Below are positions 22,194-25,589 of a stretch of DNA of 25,589 bases, piece after piece (position 1 is the first letter of the stretch; each line of letters starts with the position of its first letter). The notes beneath the pieces are model-generated. The model did not search any database, was not told the DNA's origin, and saw nothing but the letters and a program-made list of their open reading frames with translations. Source of the stretch: Rheinheimera sp. (GTDB lineage: Bacteria; Pseudomonadota; Gammaproteobacteria; Enterobacterales; Alteromonadaceae); assembly GCA_003482455.1 (NCBI GenBank), contig DMYW01000039.1:1-25589 (forward strand), written 5' to 3'. A program made the position numbers and the translations under genes.

Positions 22194-22646
22194 TTAAAAC
22201 ACGTCTTTTAAAAGTTCCACCACCACACCGGTGGCGATCGCCACTAATACCAAGTCGCTACCGACTTGATTCCATTCACAGCCCTCGCGCACCGGCAACT
22301 GCTGCACATAATTGGCCGGTAGTCGCTGTTTCGCAATGCCTGGTGGTAAAGGTTTGCCTCGGGCGAGCTGTTTGCGAATACCTGGCGGTAACGGTTTTCC
22401 TTGACTGACTTGATAGGTGGTTGCCAGTTCACGTGCGGTGCCGACTGACAGGGTTACACCGCCGATTTGCACCGACAATTGCGCATTCAGTTCGTTTGAC
22501 GGCTCGTTTTGCACCAGCTGTTCTTGTTGTTTGTGCTTGCCATGACCATGGCCTTTGCCCGGGTCGGCATAAGCCTGCGATGAAGCGACAAAAAGCAGCG
22601 ACCAAACCGAAAGCGCTACCACAGGGACACGCAATTGTTGCAGCAT
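22194..22646 (-). CDS. CigR-like exported protein (RcnB/CigR family)
   Basis: A 150-residue protein with a signal peptide (residues 1-27, ending QAYA before DPGKG). After it come a His/Gly/Lys-rich segment (GKGHGHGKHK), two copies of GKPLPPGI (83-90 and 97-104) followed by KQRLP, and a hydrophobic C-terminal stretch (131-144) after EWNQVGSDLVLVAIATG. This layout matches proteins annotated as CigR, after the anti-virulence protein of Salmonella SPI-3, which resemble inner-membrane or periplasmic RcnB-type proteins. Nothing here suggests a virulence role; the function is unknown. The start is supported by GAGGAAA on the minus strand just upstream. The gene converges on phzF and diverges from the protease. 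Confidence 0.8.
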   Translation of the reverse strand: MLQQLRVPVVALSVWSLLFVASSQAYADPGKGHGHGKHKQQEQLVQNEPSNELNAQLSVQIGGVTLSVGTARELATTYQVSQGKPLPPGIRKQLARGKPLPPGIAKQRLPANYVQQLPVREGCEWNQVGSDLVLVAIATGVVVELLKDVF

Positions 22647-22719
22647 AAAAATTTCCTCGTGTAATTTTTTGATCAGTAAAGCCTAATTTTTCAAAATAAA
22701 CAACGACTTAAACTTTGAC

Positions 22720-22748
22720 AAAATATTACAACTTATAACAACTGTGAA
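22720..22748 (-). promoter_or_regulatory. possible promoter of the CigR-like gene
   Basis: On the minus strand, TTCACA (22748 down to 22743, five of six) and TATTTT (22725 down to 22720, four of six) are spaced 17 bases apart. This would give a leader of about 65 bases. Confidence 0.38.
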
Positions 22749-22822
22749 TTTATTCGCTAACAGGGGTTGATTTTTCGCGCAGAGATCTGCCATGTTGCTA
22801 GCACAGCTGAAGCTATCCGGTG

Positions 22823-22851
22823 GCGACAGAATCACATAAAACCACGATAAA
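22823..22851 (+). promoter_or_regulatory. possible promoter of the subtilisin-family protease
   Basis: GCGACA (22823-22828) and GATAAA (22846-22851), 17 bases apart, each match sigma-70 at four of six positions and would give a leader of about 50 bases. The rest of the 262-base gap between the divergent genes is AT-rich and shows no convincing operator. TTGACA at 22715-22720 has no -10 at a workable distance. Confidence 0.3.
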
Positions 22852-22908
22852 TACCGGAAATCGCTACATCCAGGCAACACACAACCCGAAGTACAGGAAT
22901 AAACACGT

Positions 22909-24726
22909 ATGCAACATTTTAATAAATTAGCGCCTTTAGCGCTGGCCATCGCCACCGGTTTATCTGCGAACGTTTATGCCGGTGAGCGCGTGGTGATCCA
23001 TGTCGATAACGCCGAAAAAGCCAGTCTGATCCAACAAGTCAAACAAGATGGCGGCGTAGTGCGTGTCGACGCGGACGGTTTTATCGCCGTTGAATATAAA
23101 AACAAAAAACTGACAGACGTCAGTGCACAAATGGCAGTAAAAAACCCGCGGTTAAAAGTTGAAGCGGATCCAATCCGTAAACCACTGGCACTGTTTAATG
23201 ATGACGTGGGTAACCCAAGCACCAAACAAATCACTCCGTACGCTGTGTATCAATCACAAGCGAACCAAGTGCCATTCCAATTCAGCTCTTCACCAAAAGT
23301 TTGTATCATCGACTCTGGTTTAGACCGTACCAACACAGACTTCGATTGGGGTGTGATCACAGGTGACAATGACTCCGGTACTGGTAGCTGGGATGTCAAC
23401 GGTGGCCCACACGGTACGCACGTTGCTGGTACTATCGCCGCTGCTAATAACGGCGTCGGTGTGGTCGGTATGGCACCAGGTGCCAAACTGCACATCATCA
23501 AAGTCTTTAATGAAGCTGGCTGGGGTTATTCATCTGACTTGGCTTATGCCACGCAAAAATGTACCGCGGCTGGCGCTAAAATCATCAGCATGAGCTTAGG
23601 TGGTGGCGGTTCAAACACAGCTGAATCGAATGCCTTTGCCAACTTCGTCAACGCTGGCGGTTTAGTCATCGCTGCAGCGGGTAACGATGGTAACAACGTC
23701 CGTTCATACCCTGCGGGTTACCCATCAGTCATGATGGTTGGTGCCAACGACGGCAACAACGCTATCGCTAGCTTCTCTCAATTCCCAAGCTGTACTTTGA
23801 ACGGCAAAACCGATGAAAACACCTGTGTGGAAGTCACTGCAGGTGGTGTCGATACGCTGTCTACTTACCCAGCAGGCGGTGCAACTCTGCCAAACCTGAG
23901 CACCAACGTCGGTGCCTACGCTTCATCTGCGATGGAAAACATCGGTTCAGCATCTGGCGCGACTTTCTACATGGGCACAGCGGAAACCATCAACAGCAAT
24001 GCCGCAGGCAAGATCTGTATGATTGACCGTGGCGTGATTTCGTTCCACGACAAAGTTAACAACTGCCAAAAATCAGGCGGTATCGGTGCAGTGATCATCA
24101 ACAACACCGCCGGTATGTTAGCGGCAACGTTGGGCACTACCAACGTGACGAGCATCCCAGCTGTTGGCGCCGCGTTTGAAGACCGCACCGCATTATTAGC
24201 TGCAACTTCTGCCACAGTGGAAGTTAAAGCGGGCGATTATGGCTACATGAGCGGTACGTCAATGGCAACACCAGCGGTTTCAGGTGTCGCAGCTCTGGTA
24301 TGGTCTAACTTCCCAAGCTGTACCGGTGCACAAATCCGTTCAGCGCTGAAGAAAACAGCGAAAGACTCAGGCGCTGCCGGTAAAGACGTGTACTTCGGTT
24401 ACGGTATCGTGCAAGCCAAAGCAGCTGTGGATTACCTGACACAATACGGTTGTGCCGGTAACGGTTCAGGTGGCGGTACTGCATCAATCACATTAACGGC
24501 ATCAGTTCGTTATGTTGGCAGAACTCGTTATGCGGATTTGGTTTGGGCTAACGCCACCACGTCAAGTGTTGATATCTACCGTAACAACGTGAAAGTGCTG
24601 ACCACGCCAAACGACGGTTCACAATCTAACAGCCCAACAGCCAAAGGCACTTACAGCTATAAAGTATGTAACGCAGGTAGCACCACAACCTGTAGCCCAA
24701 CTGTCACTGTGACATTCACCAAATAA
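22909..24726 (+). CDS. secreted subtilisin-family (S8) serine protease with PA-domain insertion
   Basis: A 605-residue exported protease. Residues 1-24 are a signal peptide ending VYA before GERV. Residues 25-92 resemble an I9-type inhibitor propeptide. The catalytic residues are Asp135 (IIDSGLD), His168 (GPHGTHVAGT), the oxyanion Asn259 (AAAGNDG) and Ser451 (SGTSMATP). Between Asn and Ser, about residues 335-440, lies a protease-associated (PA) domain. After a Gly/Ser linker (516-524) comes an 80-residue C-terminal domain (SITLTASVRYVGRTRYADLVW onward), like the fibronectin-III-type domains of Shewanella and Alteromonas secreted proteases. AGGA lies ten bases before the ATG. Codon use is strongly biased, suggesting high expression. 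It probably digests protein outside the cell; the substrate is unknown. Confidence 0.95.
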   Translation: MQHFNKLAPLALAIATGLSANVYAGERVVIHVDNAEKASLIQQVKQDGGVVRVDADGFIAVEYKNKKLTDVSAQMAVKNPRLKVEADPIRKPLALFNDDVGNPSTKQITPYAVYQSQANQVPFQFSSSPKVCIIDSGLDRTNTDFDWGVITGDNDSGTGSWDVNGGPHGTHVAGTIAAANNGVGVVGMAPGAKLHIIKVFNEAGWGYSSDLAYATQKCTAAGAKIISMSLGGGGSNTAESNAFANFVNAGGLVIAAAGNDGNNVRSYPAGYPSVMMVGANDGNNAIASFSQFPSCTLNGKTDENTCVEVTAGGVDTLSTYPAGGATLPNLSTNVGAYASSAMENIGSASGATFYMGTAETINSNAAGKICMIDRGVISFHDKVNNCQKSGGIGAVIINNTAGMLAATLGTTNVTSIPAVGAAFEDRTALLAATSATVEVKAGDYGYMSGTSMATPAVSGVAALVWSNFPSCTGAQIRSALKKTAKDSGAAGKDVYFGYGIVQAKAAVDYLTQYGCAGNGSGGGTASITLTASVRYVGRTRYADLVWANATTSSVDIYRNNVKVLTTPNDGSQSNSPTAKGTYSYKVCNAGSTTTCSPTVTVTFTK

Positions 24727-24751
24727 GTTCAAATCGAACGATTGAACTGCT

Positions 24752-24777
24752 AAAAAGGGCCTGATGGCCCTTTTTTT
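24752..24777 (+). terminator. intrinsic terminator of the S8 protease gene
   Basis: AAAAAGGGCC (24752-24761) pairs with GGCCCTTTTT (24766-24775) around TGAT, and the T-run continues to 24777. It lies 26 bases after the stop. Confidence 0.92.
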
Positions 24778-24841
24778 ATTGGCATAGCTTCATGGGAGGA
24801 CTGCAAGGTGCACCGCGTTATGTCCACTCGTGCTGCGAGCG

Positions 24842-24871
24842 AAAAAACAAAGGCAACCCACGGGTTGCCTT
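24842..24871 (-). terminator. intrinsic terminator of yjgA
   Basis: Read on the minus strand, AAGGCAACC (24871 down to 24863) pairs with GGTTGCCTT (24858 down to 24850) around a four-base loop, followed by TGTTTTTT. It lies about 28 bases beyond the yjgA stop. Together with the protease terminator it separates the two convergent genes; the 70 bases between the two hairpins hold nothing else I recognise. Confidence 0.88.
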
Positions 24872-24899
24872 GTTGATCGAGCGGCTGCTATCGAGTCAC

Positions 24900-25427
24900 T
24901 TAATCGCCGATGATAAACGGCTTAATCAGCTGGAACAGCTCGCGGTAAGCTTTTGGCGGCTGGTTTTTCTCTTGTTCTTTTTTCGCGTTACGAATGAGGG
25001 TGCGCAGCTGCTGCACATCCACTTCTGGGTATTCGGCGATAAATTTGGTCACAGCTTCACCGTCAGCGATCAGTTTGTCGCGCCAATCTTCCACCAAGTG
25101 GAATTTACGCGTAGCAGCCTGATTGGTGTTGCGGATCAGTGCCAGCGCGCGCTCAATTGGCTCTAACTCTTCGGTGCGCATTAACTTACCGATAAACTGA
25201 ATATGCCGGCGCAAGGCTTCATGTTTTTTCGGCATCTTGTCGGCCAGACGCAGCGCGTCAGCCAGCTCGGCGCTCATCGGGATCTTGGCGCGTGATGCTG
25301 GGCTTAACTCGACCAGTTCCTCGCCAAGTGCTTGCAGTGCATGCATTTCTTTTTTCACTTGAGTTTTGCTTTTGCCAAACTCGCGGTCCCAATCATCGCC
25401 ATGGGTAAAATCGGTAATATCTGCCAT
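24900..25427 (-). CDS. yjgA: ribosome biogenesis factor YjgA/DarP (DUF615)
   Basis: A 175-residue, highly charged, alpha-helical protein of the DUF615 family. E. coli YjgA (DarP) binds late pre-50S particles and aids 50S assembly. Family blocks visible are SKTQVKKEMHALQALGEELV, HIQFIGKLMR, EPIERAL and, near the C terminus, QQLRTLIRNAKKEQEKNQPPKA reading almost as in E. coli (first 20 residues given as QQLRTLIRNAK and KEQEKNQPP). The start ATG (complement of 25425-25427) gives the standard length, though the upstream ribosome binding site is weak. In many gammaproteobacteria yjgA is divergent from pmbA/tldE, which would lie just past the window's right edge. Confidence 0.95.
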   Translation of the reverse strand: MADITDFTHGDDWDREFGKSKTQVKKEMHALQALGEELVELSPASRAKIPMSAELADALRLADKMPKKHEALRRHIQFIGKLMRTEELEPIERALALIRNTNQAATRKFHLVEDWRDKLIADGEAVTKFIAEYPEVDVQQLRTLIRNAKKEQEKNQPPKAYRELFQLIKPFIIGD

Positions 25428-25488
25428 ACGTTCGCTTTTAACTCGCTATCACAGTGCTTTCAACGGCGATTTGCCAAGGCAATGCCGC

Positions 25489-25518
25489 TTGAATTGCGGA
25501 AAATTCTGACAGTATATC
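25489..25518. promoter_or_regulatory. upstream region of yjgA, possible divergent promoters
   Basis: The 162 bases from 25428 to the edge hold no gene. On the plus strand TTGAAT (25489-25494) and TATATC (25513-25518), 18 bases apart, could drive a gene beyond the edge. On the minus strand TATACT (25516 down to 25511) is a fair -10 for yjgA, about 85 bases before its ATG, but its -35 is poor. These overlap, as in a divergent control region. Confidence 0.3.
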
Positions 25519-25589
25519 AAAAAACCAGACAGATTCCGACCTGTGGTGCTGACAGATGCTGTGGTAAGCTTGCGTGAAACAGAGTCCAC

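Noticed and set aside
24727..24747. GTTCAA/TTGAAC inverted repeat after the protease stop
   Set aside because: A weak six-base stem directly before a strong terminator; no independent role can be supported.

Overview
This window is a stretch of gammaproteobacterial chromosome with moderate GC content. Its gene order (MSHA pilus locus directly upstream of the mreBCD / maf / rng / yhdP / nitrilase / tldD cluster) is the arrangement seen in marine and freshwater relatives of Shewanella, Alteromonas, Rheinheimera and Vibrio. Protein style and codon use make a Rheinheimera/Alishewanella-like organism my best guess, but the genus is inference. No tRNA, rRNA, insertion sequence, prophage or CRISPR array is visible, and no stretch longer than about 260 bases lacks a gene.

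Positions 1-8593 (+ strand) hold the distal half of a mannose-sensitive haemagglutinin (MSHA) type IV pilus locus: the 3' part of the extension ATPase mshE, the platform protein mshG, two major-type pilins (mshB-like, then mshA), the minor pilins mshC, mshD, mshO and mshP, and the large secreted protein mshQ. From mshC onward every gene overlaps its neighbour by 1 to 11 bases, so this is one translationally coupled unit. The mshF gene usually found between mshG and mshB is absent.

Positions 8816-19701 (+ strand) form the cell-shape and housekeeping operon: mreB, mreC, mreD (elongasome scaffold), maf/yhdE (nucleotide pyrophosphatase), rng (RNase G), yhdP (giant AsmA-like envelope lipid-transport protein), a Nit1-type amidase and tldD (metalloprotease subunit). 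Junctions are 1-11 base overlaps or gaps of at most 12 bases. A textbook terminator-like hairpin with a U-run lies inside the mreC coding sequence, about 100 bases after its start codon. It could set a higher level of mreB than of everything downstream, and is the most interesting regulatory signal here.

Positions 19702-25589 carry single-gene units: pssA (phosphatidylserine synthase, own promoter and terminator), a PhzF-family isomerase, a convergent CigR-like exported protein (- strand), a secreted subtilisin-family protease with its own terminator, and the ribosome-assembly factor yjgA/darP (- strand). The last 160 bases are the upstream region of yjgA and may hold a divergent promoter for a gene just outside the window; pmbA/tldE would be the expected neighbour.

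The window is mostly conserved core genome. I found no clearly new multi-gene system. The points worth checking are the intragenic hairpin in mreC, the beta-helix-like repeats that form the N-terminal part of MshQ, the missing mshF, and the CigR-like protein.
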